This document shows positions 17,712 to 26,868 of a DNA stretch of 43,508 nt, one piece after another (position 1 is the stretch's first letter; each line of letters begins with the position of its first letter). The notes beneath the pieces were generated by a model. It saw only the letters and a list, made by a program, of their open reading frames with translations, ran no database searches and was not told where the DNA came from. The position numbers and the translations under genes were made by a program. Source of the DNA: Pseudomonadota bacterium. GTDB lineage: Bacteria; Pseudomonadota; Gammaproteobacteria; Xanthomonadales; Rhodanobacteraceae. The stretch spans positions 1 through 43,508 of the forward strand of contig JAFEEJ010000267.1 of NCBI GenBank assembly GCA_018241145.1. Direction: 5' to 3'.

Positions 17712-18713
17712 TCATGCGCGCGCGCCAGCGCGCGACCGCGCAACAAGCTCCACCGCCATCCGCGCCGCGGCGAACAGGCTGGAGGAATCCGCGCAGCCCT
17801 TGCCGGCGATATCCAGCGCGGTGCCGTGATCGACCGATGTGCGGATGAAGGGCAGCCCCAACGTCAGGTTGACGGTGCGGTCGAACGCTTCGCTCTTCAG
17901 TACCGGCAGCGCCTGATCGTGGTACATCGCCAGCACCGCGTCGTAGCGGATGCGCTGCGCGGGCAGGAAAGCCGTATCGGCGGGCAGCGGACCGATCAAT
18001 GCCATGCCTTCGCCGCGCAGTGCCTCCAGCACGGGCGCGATCGTTTCGATTTCCTCCCGGCCCAGATGGCCGCCTTCGCCAGCGTGCGGATTCAATCCCA
18101 GTACCGCGATGCGCGGCCGCGCGATTCCGAACTTGGCGATCAGTTCCGCGTGCACGATCCGCAACGCCTGCGCCAGCGATGCGCGCGTGATCGCCGCCGG
18201 CACTTCCGACAGCGGCAGGTGTGTGGTGGCCAGCGCCACGCGCAGTTCCGGCGAAGCCAGCATCATCACCACTTCGCTGCCGCTGCGGCGCGCAAAAAAA
18301 CCGGTGTGTCCGCTGAAGTCCTCGCCGGCATCGTTGATCACCGACTTCTGCACCGGCGCGGTGACCAGCGCGTCGAATTCGCCGGCGAGGCAGCCATCCG
18401 CGGCGCGCGCCAGTGTATTGAGTACCTGGAAGGCGTTGCGGGGATCGGGCTTGCCGGGCGTTTCCCGCGCACGCAACGGAACCTCGATGACGCGCAATGC
18501 GCCGGGCGCGCGCATGCCGCGCGGCATGTCGTCGAATGCCTCGACGTGCAGCGAAATGCCGCAGGTTTTCGCCGCGCGTTGCAACGATTCCGGATCACCG
18601 ATCGCGACGAGATCGGCGGGAAAAGGCGAGGCCGCCAGCCGGGCGACCAGTTCCGGACCGATGCCGGACGGTTCGCCGGGCGTGAGCGCGAGGCGCGGCA
18701 GCGCCGCGTTCAT
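17712..18713 (-). CDS. pdxA: 4-hydroxythreonine-4-phosphate dehydrogenase
   Basis: PdxA oxidises 4-phosphohydroxy-threonine in the DXP-dependent route to pyridoxal phosphate. The 333 residues contain the expected motifs: LTPGEPSGIGPEL at the N-terminus, FSGHTGFFA, LGLNPHAGEGGHLG, and MYHDQALPVLKS, whose histidines bind the divalent metal. The start codon overlaps the surA stop (ATGA at 18710-18713). A surA-pdxA pair is standard in gammaproteobacteria, but ksgA/rsmA, which usually follows, is not here. Confidence 0.95.
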   Translation of the reverse strand: MNAALPRLALTPGEPSGIGPELVARLAASPFPADLVAIGDPESLQRAAKTCGISLHVEAFDDMPRGMRAPGALRVIEVPLRARETPGKPDPRNAFQVLNTLARAADGCLAGEFDALVTAPVQKSVINDAGEDFSGHTGFFARRSGSEVVMMLASPELRVALATTHLPLSEVPAAITRASLAQALRIVHAELIAKFGIARPRIAVLGLNPHAGEGGHLGREEIETIAPVLEALRGEGMALIGPLPADTAFLPAQRIRYDAVLAMYHDQALPVLKSEAFDRTVNLTLGLPFIRTSVDHGTALDIAGKGCADSSSLFAAARMAVELVARSRAGARA

Positions 18714-20113
18714 TGCGTGCCGGAATTGTCCGTCGAGGTGCTTGCGGTCTGATCCGCGTCTTGCGCACCCGGCAGGCGGATGTCGATGTAGGCGTCCGAA
18801 CGCAGGTCGCGCAGGAATTGCTGGTAGGCCTCGGTTCCCTTGCGGACGGCGATGGCCTGGCGCGCCTGTTCGCGCTGGATGTCGCTGGTCTTGTCGGCCT
18901 GGCGCGACCCGAGCAACTGGATGATGTGCCAGGAACCGTCCTCGGTCCGGAACGGTTGCGAGACCTGGTTGGGTTGCATGGTGGCGACCAGCTTGCCGAT
19001 TTCGCTGCCCCAGTCGTTCTGCGTGAACCAGCCCATGTCGCCGCCGAGGTTGGCGGTGGTGGTGTCCTGCGAATCCTTCTTCGCCAGCGCACCGAAATCC
19101 TGGTGCTGGTCCACCACCTGGTGATAGATCTGGTTGATCCGGTTCTGGGCGTCCTGGTCCGAAACCAGCGCGCTCGGCTTGATCATGATGTGGAGCGCGT
19201 GGTATTCGGTGACGATCTGGCGCGCGTCGGCGCCGCGTTTCTCGATCAACTGGACGATCGTGAAACCATCCGGGGTGCGCAACGGCTGCGAAACCTCGCC
19301 GGGCTGCATCTGTTCGATCTGCGAAGCGAACGCCGGCGGCAGTTCATCGACGCGGCGCCAGCCGAGGTCGCCGCCATCCAGCGCGTCCTGCGCACTCGAT
19401 GAACTGATCGCCTCGGCGCGGAAATCCTTGCCGGATTTCAAATCCGCTTCGATCTTGTCGGCCTTGGCCTGCGCGTCGGCGATCGCCTTGGCGTCGGCGC
19501 CGTTCGGCAGGCCGATGTCGATGTGCGCCAGATGCACCTCGCCGGCCTTGAAGGCGGGGTTGGCGAGCATGTTGTCGATTTCCGCATCCGATACCTGCGT
19601 GGAACCCTGCATCACCTGCTGGCGCAGGCGCTGGATCAGCAACTGGTCGCGCAGGTTGGCGCGGAACGAGGAATAGTCCACGTGGTCCTGCGCCATCGCC
19701 TGCTGCAACTGGTCCACGCTCATCTTGTTCTGCTGCGCCACCGAGGCGACCGCGGCATCCAGTTCGTCGTCGGAGATCCGCAAGCCGTTGTCGTTGGCGC
19801 GCTGCACCTGCAGCTTGTTCAGGATCAGGCGCTCCAGCACTTGCCGCTGCAGCACGTCGGGCGGCGGAAGCTGGCCGGGATTCTGCGCGTACTGGTGCTG
19901 CACGCTGGCGATGGCTTCGTCCAGTTCGCTTTGCAGGACCACGTCGTCGTTCACCACCGCCACCACGCGATCGAGCGTGGCGTTCTGCGGTTGCGCACCG
20001 AGCGGATTGGCCGGGCCGAGCGGATTGGCCGGGCCGAGCAGTTGTGCCGAGGCGGAAGCGGCCACGAGTGCGGTGAGCAGGAAGGCGACGCCGAAGGAAG
20101 CGGGTTTGTTCAT
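18710..20113 (-). CDS. surA: periplasmic chaperone / peptidyl-prolyl isomerase SurA
   Basis: SurA escorts outer-membrane proteins, including LptD, through the periplasm. The 467-residue protein has a signal peptide (MNKPASFGVAFLLTALVAASASA), the N-terminal chaperone domain (about 45-180), two parvulin domains (roughly 195-300 and 310-415) and the C-terminal helix. A short in-frame repeat gives GPANPLGPANPL right after the signal peptide. The ATG at 20113 is the only start that exposes the signal peptide. It sits between lptD and pdxA, the classic order. Confidence 0.95.
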   Translation of the reverse strand: MNKPASFGVAFLLTALVAASASAQLLGPANPLGPANPLGAQPQNATLDRVVAVVNDDVVLQSELDEAIASVQHQYAQNPGQLPPPDVLQRQVLERLILNKLQVQRANDNGLRISDDELDAAVASVAQQNKMSVDQLQQAMAQDHVDYSSFRANLRDQLLIQRLRQQVMQGSTQVSDAEIDNMLANPAFKAGEVHLAHIDIGLPNGADAKAIADAQAKADKIEADLKSGKDFRAEAISSSSAQDALDGGDLGWRRVDELPPAFASQIEQMQPGEVSQPLRTPDGFTIVQLIEKRGADARQIVTEYHALHIMIKPSALVSDQDAQNRINQIYHQVVDQHQDFGALAKKDSQDTTTANLGGDMGWFTQNDWGSEIGKLVATMQPNQVSQPFRTEDGSWHIIQLLGSRQADKTSDIQREQARQAIAVRKGTEAYQQFLRDLRSDAYIDIRLPGAQDADQTASTSTDNSGTQ

Positions 20114-20252
20114 GGGAAGACGACGGGCAGCGGGAATTCGGGAAGGGGAATGCGGAGAATATCCGAACCCGAGGCCGTTCGCTGGATTGGCGGCGTACGC
20201 ACGGTCGGGGCAGGGCAGCAGGTCGGGGGTTGCGTCGGGAAGCGCGCGGGAT

Positions 20253-22532
20253 CTATTGGTATCCCATGATCGAGTGCTGCAGGAAACTCTCGGTCTTTTC
20301 GCCGTATTCACCGAGGCCCTTGAATTCCAGTTCGAAGAAGATGGCGTTGTTCTCGTCGCCCTGGTAGTCGCGCACGTAGTGGCGCATCAGCACGCGGGCG
20401 GCGGTGCAGCAACTGTCCCATTCCACGCCCAGGAACGTGTCGATCACCTTCTTGTCGCGCAACGAATAGTCGTAACGCCCGACCAGTTTCCACTTTTCGC
20501 TGATGGGCAATTCGCTGGAGACGTCCACCTGCTCCAGCAACCCCCGACGATAACGATAGTTCAGGTTCAACACGCCGTCCGGGCCGATGCGGCGCTGGAA
20601 GCCGATGGTGGACACGTCGGTTTCATCGGTGTTCGGGTTCCACTGCTGGGACGCGGTGAACCGCCAGTTGTCGGAAAGGGAAAGCTGCAGGTTGCCGACA
20701 TAATTCGAGCCGGTGTAATCGGTGATCTTCTGTCCCGGGACCAGGGTGACCTGCTGCGGGTCGAAATAGCGGATCTGGCCGATGCTGGCCGAAAGCTTCT
20801 CCACGCCGTTGTCGTCCAGCAGACGCGTCGTCAGCGCAAGCGAGAGGTTGTTGGCGTTCTCCTGGCGATCCGCTCCCGAGAAACTGTTGGTGGTGAACAA
20901 TTGCCAGAAGTCGAAGGTCAGCGGCGCGGTATCGAACCGCGGCAGATCGTCCTGGTTGCGGTAGGGCACGTAGAGGTAGTAGATGCGCGGTTCCAGCGTC
21001 TGGGTGTAACTGTTGCCGAACAGGTTGACGTTGTCGCGCTCGAAGATCAGTCCCGCATCGACATCGAAGATCGGCATGCCGCGCGAAGGCGTGGTCGGGC
21101 CGCCCGCCTGCACGGGTTCTTGCAGGTTGTAGACCGTGTAGCGATAGCCGAGTTCCGGGCGCAGGAACCAGGCGGGCCCCTGCAGCGGCCATGCGAGATA
21201 GGGATACAGATCCGCACGCTCGCCGCCGGGCCGGAAGGAACTTTCGAATCGTACCGCCTCGGCGTTCACGCCCCATTCCGGCCCGCCCAGCGGCCCGAAC
21301 GGGTGCTCCGCGTTGAAATACAGGCGCGGCAGGCGCTTGTACGGCGCCGCCGTGTCGGGGATGGCGGGATTGCTGATCTGGTAGCTGTCCACGCCCAGAC
21401 CGCCGTTCCACCATGAGCCGCTGCCGGTGAGGTAGGCCGAGGAACCCAGCAGCGAAGTCGCGGCCGTGGTGAGGCTGTTGCCGAAATCCTGGAAATAATC
21501 CTTGTCGCTGACGCGATTGATGTTGGCGATGAAGGCCCAGCCCGGCGCGATATAGGTGGAATCCTGGAAATGCAGGAAGCCGCGGTCCTGGTCGGTGACC
21601 TTGTCCCTGGGCAGGTAGTCGAACTGCAGGATGCCGTTGCTGGTGCCCAGCAGGTAACGGAATTCGCCGCCCAGCATCGTTCCACGCTTGCTGTAGAAAC
21701 GCGGCGTCAGCGTGGCGTCGTAGTTCGGCGCGAGATTGAAGTAGTACGGCAGGCCGAAGAAGAAGCCGGCATGGCTGTTGTTGCCGAATTCCGGATAGAG
21801 GAAACCCGACTGGCGTTCGTTGTTGATCGGGAAGCGCATGTACGGCAGCCAGAACACCGGCACGCCCTTCACCCGGAAGGTGACGTCATGCCCGCGCCCG
21901 ATGCCGGTGGTCTGGTCGGCGGTCATTTTCTTCGAGCGGATTTCCCACACGCGGTCATCGGGATCGCAGGTGGAGAAACTTCCCTGAAGGTAGTAGCCAT
22001 GGTCCTGGTCGATGACCGTGGCTTCCTTCGCGGTGCCGTTGCCGCGCGAGCTCAGCATCTGGAAACGCACGTTTTCGGCGGTACCGTGTTCCGGTTCGGT
22101 GGTGCCGCGCATCGAGTCGGCCGAGAACAGCTGGCTGCGGTCCTGGTAGCGCACGTTGCCCTGCGCGAGGTAATCGGTGGTGCTCTGGGTATAGTCGATG
22201 CGGTCCGCCCGCAGCAGCTGGTCGAGGCGCTGCAGGCGCACGTCGCCGAACAGGTGGTAGACGTCGCTGTCGGGACTTTCCACGTGATCGGCCAGCACGT
22301 CGGACGGCGACAGCGAGGGATCGCCGGTGGTCGGCAGGCCCGGCACGTAGAAATCCAGCAGATCGTTCTTCTTGCACAACGAAAAGTCGTTCTTCTGGCG
22401 CGGGCAGGTGAACGCCCCCAGCGGACAGACCACGCCCGTGTCCTGCGCCACCGCCATGGCGGCGGGCAGGGCACTCAATGCGACGGCGAGGACGAGCGCG
22501 CGCGGCTTCGGCGGGAGAGGTCGGCGCGGCAA
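20253..22532 (-). CDS. lptD: LPS-assembly protein LptD
   Basis: LptD is the outer-membrane barrel that, with LptE, inserts lipopolysaccharide into the outer leaflet. The 759 residues comprise a signal peptide (about 1-30), the periplasmic OstA/jellyroll domain (about 85-215) and a large beta-barrel to the C-terminus. Candidate disulfide cysteines are C36, C43 and C53 near the N-terminus, C189, and the adjacent pair C708-C709 (WDSCCTAAR), matching the split cysteine pattern of E. coli LptD. It is followed by surA after 139 bases, which hold nothing I recognise. Confidence 0.95.
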   Translation of the reverse strand: MPRRPLPPKPRALVLAVALSALPAAMAVAQDTGVVCPLGAFTCPRQKNDFSLCKKNDLLDFYVPGLPTTGDPSLSPSDVLADHVESPDSDVYHLFGDVRLQRLDQLLRADRIDYTQSTTDYLAQGNVRYQDRSQLFSADSMRGTTEPEHGTAENVRFQMLSSRGNGTAKEATVIDQDHGYYLQGSFSTCDPDDRVWEIRSKKMTADQTTGIGRGHDVTFRVKGVPVFWLPYMRFPINNERQSGFLYPEFGNNSHAGFFFGLPYYFNLAPNYDATLTPRFYSKRGTMLGGEFRYLLGTSNGILQFDYLPRDKVTDQDRGFLHFQDSTYIAPGWAFIANINRVSDKDYFQDFGNSLTTAATSLLGSSAYLTGSGSWWNGGLGVDSYQISNPAIPDTAAPYKRLPRLYFNAEHPFGPLGGPEWGVNAEAVRFESSFRPGGERADLYPYLAWPLQGPAWFLRPELGYRYTVYNLQEPVQAGGPTTPSRGMPIFDVDAGLIFERDNVNLFGNSYTQTLEPRIYYLYVPYRNQDDLPRFDTAPLTFDFWQLFTTNSFSGADRQENANNLSLALTTRLLDDNGVEKLSASIGQIRYFDPQQVTLVPGQKITDYTGSNYVGNLQLSLSDNWRFTASQQWNPNTDETDVSTIGFQRRIGPDGVLNLNYRYRRGLLEQVDVSSELPISEKWKLVGRYDYSLRDKKVIDTFLGVEWDSCCTAARVLMRHYVRDYQGDENNAIFFELEFKGLGEYGEKTESFLQHSIMGYQ

Positions 22533-22631
22533 GTGAACTTCCTCGATTCCGGAACCCGCGTAAGCTAGCAGAAAGCGCCATGGCCATGCAGCCGACGCGA
22601 CCGGCGCAGCGGCCGGATTGCGGTTTTCCGT

Positions 22632-24317
22632 TCAGCGATATCCGGAACCGATCGGATACCTGCGTTCCCGTCCGAACGCGCAGGTGGAAACGCGCGGCCC
22701 GGGCGCGGCCTGGCGGCGCTTGAATTCGTTGGCGAACACCATCCGCACCACGCGGTGCACGGTATCGGCGTCGAGACCCGCCGCGATGATTTCCGCCTGC
22801 GACTGCGCGCCTTCGATGTGGCGCGCCAGGATTGCATCGAGGATGTCGTAGGGCGGCAGTGAATCCTGATCGGTCTGGTCGGCGCGCAGTTCGGCCGATG
22901 GCGCGCGTTCGATCACTGCCGGAGGAATCGGGAGCGGGGAGCGCGGAACGGGGAACGGCAAGCCCGCGTCCGGTGCCCCACGGTTCCCTGATCCCCGTTC
23001 CCCGTTTCCGTTTTCATTGCGCCACTTCGCAAGCGCGTACACCTGCGTCTTGTAGACATCCTTCAACGGCGCGTAGGCGCCGCACATGTCGCCGTACAAC
23101 GTGGCGTAACCGACCGCCATCTCGCTCTTGTTGCCGGTCGAAAGCAGCAGGGCACCGGTCTGGTTGGACAGCGCCATCAGCAGCACGCCGCGGCTGCGCG
23201 ATTGCAGATTCTGCGCGGCGATATCCGAAAGCGCGTTGCCGCAGGCAGGTTGCAGCGTCCGCACGAATGCCTCGAACACGCCCTCGATCGAAAGGTCGAG
23301 ATAACGCGCGCCGAGCGCCAGCGCCTGCGCGTGCGCCTCGCGCAGGGAAAGCGCCGAGGTGTAGCGCGAAGGCAGCATCACCGCGGTGACATGCCCTGCA
23401 CCCAACGCATCGACCGCGATGATGAGCGTCAGCGCGGAATCGATGCCGCCCGAAAGTCCGAGCAGTACGTCCCGGAAGCCGTTCTTGCGCACGTAGTCGC
23501 GCACGCCGCACACCAGACCGGCATAGAGGACCGCTTCTTCGCTGTCGTCGCTGCACGCGGGCCAGTCCAGTGCGCGCAGCGTGCACGCATCCGGATCGAA
23601 TTCGACGTACAGCAGCTGCTCCTGGAACGACGGCGCGCGCGCGATCACCTTGCCGTCGGCGGCGACCAGCAGCGACGCACCGTCGAACAGCAGGTCGTCC
23701 TGGCCGCCGATCAGGTTGACATAGGCGATGGGCAGCGCGTTCTCGCGGGCGCGTTGCGCGAGCAGGCGTTCGCGCGTGGCGGCTTGCCGCATGTCGTAGG
23801 GCGAGGCGTTGATCACCAGCAGCAGCTGCGCGCCTGCAGCCGCGGCCTTCGCCGCCGGTTCGGCTTCCCAGATGTCTTCGCAGACCAGCAGGCCGATGCG
23901 GACGCCTTCATTTTCGATCACCAGCGGCTCGCTGCCGGGACGGAAATACCGCTTCTCGTCGAATACCGTGTAATTCGGCAATGCCTGCTTGTGGTAGGTC
24001 GCGAGGATTCGCCGGTCCGCGATCACCGAGGCGGCGTTGTAGACCTCGCCGATCGCGTGCGGGTGGCCGACCACCGCCGTGATGCCCTCGATGCCGTCCG
24101 CGAGCGAGGCGAGTTCACGCTCGCACGCGGCGAGGAAGCCCGGGCGCAGCAGCAGGTCCTCCGCCGGATAGCCGCACAGCGATTGTTCGGGGAAGGCGAT
24201 CAGCGAGGCGCCGCGTCCGCGCGCTTCGTCCGCCAGTTCACGCATCCGCCGCGCGTTCGCCACGACCGCGCCGACCGGAAAATCGAATTGCGCGAGCGCG
24301 AAACGCAGCGTGGGCAT
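22632..24317 (-). CDS. nadE: glutamine-dependent NAD+ synthetase
   Basis: NadE makes NAD+ from nicotinate adenine dinucleotide, using ammonia from glutamine. The 561 residues have a nitrilase-type glutaminase domain (about 1-265; E in FPEQSLCG, K in YHKQALPNY, C in GLLVCEDIWE) and a synthetase domain with P-loop GLSGGIDSAL and the C-terminal KRRQAAPGPRV...RERRYPI signature. Residues about 434-463 (GNGERGSGNRG...PVPRSPLPIP) are an extra, low-complexity segment encoded by an imperfect palindrome, placed between conserved ALAKWRN and PPAVIERAPSAELR. The ATG at 24317 has GGAG nine bases upstream. Confidence 0.93.
   Translation of the reverse strand: MPTLRFALAQFDFPVGAVVANARRMRELADEARGRGASLIAFPEQSLCGYPAEDLLLRPGFLAACERELASLADGIEGITAVVGHPHAIGEVYNAASVIADRRILATYHKQALPNYTVFDEKRYFRPGSEPLVIENEGVRIGLLVCEDIWEAEPAAKAAAAGAQLLLVINASPYDMRQAATRERLLAQRARENALPIAYVNLIGGQDDLLFDGASLLVAADGKVIARAPSFQEQLLYVEFDPDACTLRALDWPACSDDSEEAVLYAGLVCGVRDYVRKNGFRDVLLGLSGGIDSALTLIIAVDALGAGHVTAVMLPSRYTSALSLREAHAQALALGARYLDLSIEGVFEAFVRTLQPACGNALSDIAAQNLQSRSRGVLLMALSNQTGALLLSTGNKSEMAVGYATLYGDMCGAYAPLKDVYKTQVYALAKWRNENGNGERGSGNRGAPDAGLPFPVPRSPLPIPPAVIERAPSAELRADQTDQDSLPPYDILDAILARHIEGAQSQAEIIAAGLDADTVHRVVRMVFANEFKRRQAAPGPRVSTCAFGRERRYPIGSGYR
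22928..23016. repeat. palindromic repeat inside nadE
   Basis: GGGAGCGGGGAGCGCGGAACGG-type and GATCCCCGTTCCCCGTTTCCG-type arms flank a short centre. The arms are imperfect complements, like common GGGGAACGGGGAA intergenic repeats. The copy is in frame and adds about 30 residues to NadE. Confidence 0.55.
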
Positions 24318-24343
24318 CTTGCATGGCTCCGCCAATCACGAAG

Positions 24344-24361
24344 GCCGCGACGAATCGCGGC
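24344..24361 (-). terminator. hairpin between sucD and nadE
   Basis: GCCGCGA (24344-24350) pairs with TCGCGGC (24355-24361) around CGAA. It has no T-run, so only weak termination or a processing signal is likely. Confidence 0.35.
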
Positions 24362-24390
24362 TTCGCATTGTAAGCGACCGCGCGGCGCGA

Positions 24391-25266
24391 TCAGTGCTTC
24401 ATCTTCGCCGCCAGCGTCTTGCCGAGATCCGCCGGCGATTTCACCGTGGTGACGCCGGCGGCTTCCAGCGCGGCGAACTTCGCGGCAGCGGTGCCCTTGC
24501 CGCCCGAGATGATCGCCCCGGCGTGGCCCATGCGCTTGCCCGCGGGCGCGCTGGCGCCGGCGATGAAGGCGACCACCGGTTTGGTCACGTGTTCGGCGAT
24601 GAATTCCGCGGCTTCCTCTTCCGCGCTGCCGCCGATCTCGCCGACCATGATGATGCCCATCGTCTGCTTGTCGTCCTGGAACAGACGCAGGCAATCGATG
24701 AAGTTGAGCCCGGAAATCGGATCGCCGCCGATGCCGATCACGGTGGATTGTCCCAGCCCCACGTTGGTCGTCTGGAACACCGCCTCGTAGGTGAGCGTGC
24801 CCGAACGCGACACGATCGCGACCGAACCGGGCTTGTGGATGTGCCCCGGCATGATGCCGATCTTGCATTCGCCCGGCGTGATGATGCCGGGACAGTTCGG
24901 GCCGATCAGCACGGTGTCGGGATATTGCTTCAACACGTTCTTGACGCGCAGCATGTCGAGCACCGGAATGCCCTCGGTGATCGTGACGATCACGCGCACG
25001 CCCGCGTCCGCCGCTTCCAGGATCGCATCCGCCGCGAACGGCGGCGGCACGAAGATCATCGACGCGTCCGCGCCGGTGTCGTCCACGGCGTCTTGAACCG
25101 TGTCGTACACCGGCAGGCCGATGTGCTCGCTGTCGCCCTTGCCGGGCGTCACGCCGCCGACCAGTTTGGTGCCGTAATCCAGCGCCTGCTCGGAATGGAA
25201 CGTGCCCTGCTGGCCCGTGAATCCCTGGCAGATGAGTTTGGTGTTCTTGTCGACGAGAACGGACAT
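24391..25266 (-). CDS. sucD: succinyl-CoA synthetase alpha subunit
   Basis: SucD binds CoA and carries the phosphohistidine intermediate of the succinyl-CoA to succinate step that makes ATP or GTP in the TCA cycle. The 291 residues start [20 protein letters not shown], include the CoA-binding Rossmann half, and show the active histidine in [12 protein letters not shown]. It follows sucC by 15 bases on the same strand, forming the usual two-gene operon. Confidence 0.97.
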   Translation of the reverse strand: MSVLVDKNTKLICQGFTGQQGTFHSEQALDYGTKLVGGVTPGKGDSEHIGLPVYDTVQDAVDDTGADASMIFVPPPFAADAILEAADAGVRVIVTITEGIPVLDMLRVKNVLKQYPDTVLIGPNCPGIITPGECKIGIMPGHIHKPGSVAIVSRSGTLTYEAVFQTTNVGLGQSTVIGIGGDPISGLNFIDCLRLFQDDKQTMGIIMVGEIGGSAEEEAAEFIAEHVTKPVVAFIAGASAPAGKRMGHAGAIISGGKGTAAAKFAALEAAGVTTVKSPADLGKTLAAKMKH

Positions 25267-25281
25267 TGCGTTCGATTCCTT

Positions 25282-26448
25282 TTATGCAGCTTTCGCAGCG
25301 GCGACCGCTTTCTGCGCGGCGTCGTTCAAGTCATCGGCCGGCGTGATCTTCAGGCCGGAGTTGGCGAGCAGCGCGCGGCCCTGTTCGACGTTGGTGCCCT
25401 GCAACCGCACGATCACGGGTATGGTCAGGCCGACGTCCTTCACCGCGGCGATGATGCCCTCGGCGATCAAGTCGCAACGCACGATGCCGCCGAAGATGTT
25501 GACCAGGATCGCGCGCACCTTGTCGGACGACAGGATCAACTTGAACGCTTCGGTCACGCGCTCCTTGGTGGCGCCGCCGCCGACGTCGAGGAAGTTCGCC
25601 GGTTCGCCGCCGGCCAGCTTGATCACGTCCATCGTCGCCATCGCCAGGCCCGCGCCGTTGACCATGCAGCCGATCGAGCCATCCATCGTCACGTAGTTGA
25701 GATGGTTTTCCGCGGCTTCGGCCTCGGCGTGGTCTTCCTGCGACACGTCGCGCATCGCCGCGAGTTCCGGATGGCGGAATTCGGCGTTGTCGTCGGAATT
25801 GACTTTGCCGTCCAGCGCCATCAGGTCGCCGGATTTGACGATCGCGAGCGGGTTCAGTTCGATCAGCGACAGATCCTTCTCGTTGAACAGCCGGTACATG
25901 CCCAGCATGATCTTGGCGAGCTGGTTCACCTGCTTGGCATTCAAGCCCAGCGCGAAGCCGAGCTTGCGGCACTGGTACGGTTGCAGGCCCTGCACGAAAT
26001 CCACGATTACGGTGTGGATGTCGTCGGGTGTTTCGCGCGCGACCTGTTCGATGTCCACGCCGCCGCGCGCCGAGGCGATGAAGGCCACGGCCTTGGCGCC
26101 GCGATCCACCAGCATCGACAGATACAGTTCCTTGGCGATGTCACTGGCTTCGGTGACCAGCACCAGGTTGACCGGCAACGCGCGGCCGCCGGACTGGTAG
26201 GTCTGCATGTTCTTGCCGAGCATGCCGGCCGCGGCGGCCTTCACCTCGTCGAGGTTCTTGCAGAACTTCACTCCGCCGGCCTTGCCGCGTCCGCCGGCGT
26301 GGATCTGCGCCTTCACCATCCACTGCTCGCCGCCGAGCGCGCGCGCGGCTTCCACCGCGGCCGCGGGCGTATCGGCGACCTTGCCGGCCGGCACCGCGAT
26401 GCCGAACTCGGCGAACAACTGCTTGGCCTGGTACTCGTGGAAATTCAT
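25282..26448 (-). CDS. sucC: succinyl-CoA synthetase beta subunit
   Basis: The 388-residue ATP-grasp subunit starts [20 protein letters not shown] and contains the nucleotide-binding core ([17 protein letters not shown]), the [11 protein letters not shown] loop and [12 protein letters not shown], as in all SucC proteins. It binds succinate and the nucleotide. The ATG at 26448 is the family start; open frame further upstream runs into the repeat-bearing gap. Confidence 0.97.
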   Translation of the reverse strand: MNFHEYQAKQLFAEFGIAVPAGKVADTPAAAVEAARALGGEQWMVKAQIHAGGRGKAGGVKFCKNLDEVKAAAAGMLGKNMQTYQSGGRALPVNLVLVTEASDIAKELYLSMLVDRGAKAVAFIASARGGVDIEQVARETPDDIHTVIVDFVQGLQPYQCRKLGFALGLNAKQVNQLAKIMLGMYRLFNEKDLSLIELNPLAIVKSGDLMALDGKVNSDDNAEFRHPELAAMRDVSQEDHAEAEAAENHLNYVTMDGSIGCMVNGAGLAMATMDVIKLAGGEPANFLDVGGGATKERVTEAFKLILSSDKVRAILVNIFGGIVRCDLIAEGIIAAVKDVGLTIPVIVRLQGTNVEQGRALLANSGLKITPADDLNDAAQKAVAAAKAA

Positions 26449-26868
26449 GTCGGTACTTGTGCTCCCGTCGAAAGTGCGGCCAAAAGCATGCCGTCCATTG
26501 CAAAAAGCCCCGTGACGGCGTCGCGATCCGAAGCCCGCCGGACCCGCGCAAAACCCGGACATTCTCGCGGCACGCGTGCGTCAAGTCCAATCGCTGGCCG
26601 GTCCGACAGTCGTCCAGTTCGAAAAAAGCGGTCCTCCAAACCGTTCGCGTCGAGCCCTTCGACAGGCTCAGGACAGGCTGCGCTGACGACGCGAACGAAG
26701 CCCAAACGCGATGGTGCCCTTCGACTTCGGCACCCTCTCCATCCAGAGACGGGGCCGGCACTCGGGACGAACGGGATTCCAAAGCGGATGCTGCCGCCGG
26801 TCCGGCCATTCCGTCCGTTGCAAGGCGGCGGGCTTGTACGCGCGACGCGCTCCCGCGATCATCGCGCC
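26449..26868. other. 420-bp gene-free gap between divergent sucC and pilS
   Basis: I see no convincing gene. The gap should carry the sucCD promoter (minus) and the pilS promoter (plus). It contains a palindromic repeat at 26642-26697. Open frames across it on both strands encode repeat-derived peptides (for example PEPVEG) and read into neighbouring genes; I regard them as spurious. An in-frame ATG at 26788 could extend pilS, but the added residues look non-coding. Confidence 0.6.
26642..26697. repeat. 56-bp palindromic element with CTTCGACAGGCTCAGGAC core
   Basis: Perfect 11-base terminal inverted repeats CGTTCGCGTCG (26642-26652) and CGACGCGAACG (26687-26697) enclose CCCTTCGACAGGCTCAGGAC. 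That core is a motif found in intergenic repeats of many proteobacteria. It resembles the diverged copy at 7207-7282. Confidence 0.7.

Noticed and set aside
26445-26705. 86-residue minus-strand frame with PEPVEG motif
   Set aside because: The peptide is a translation of the CTTCGACAGGCTCAGGAC-type repeat, a well-known source of false genes.
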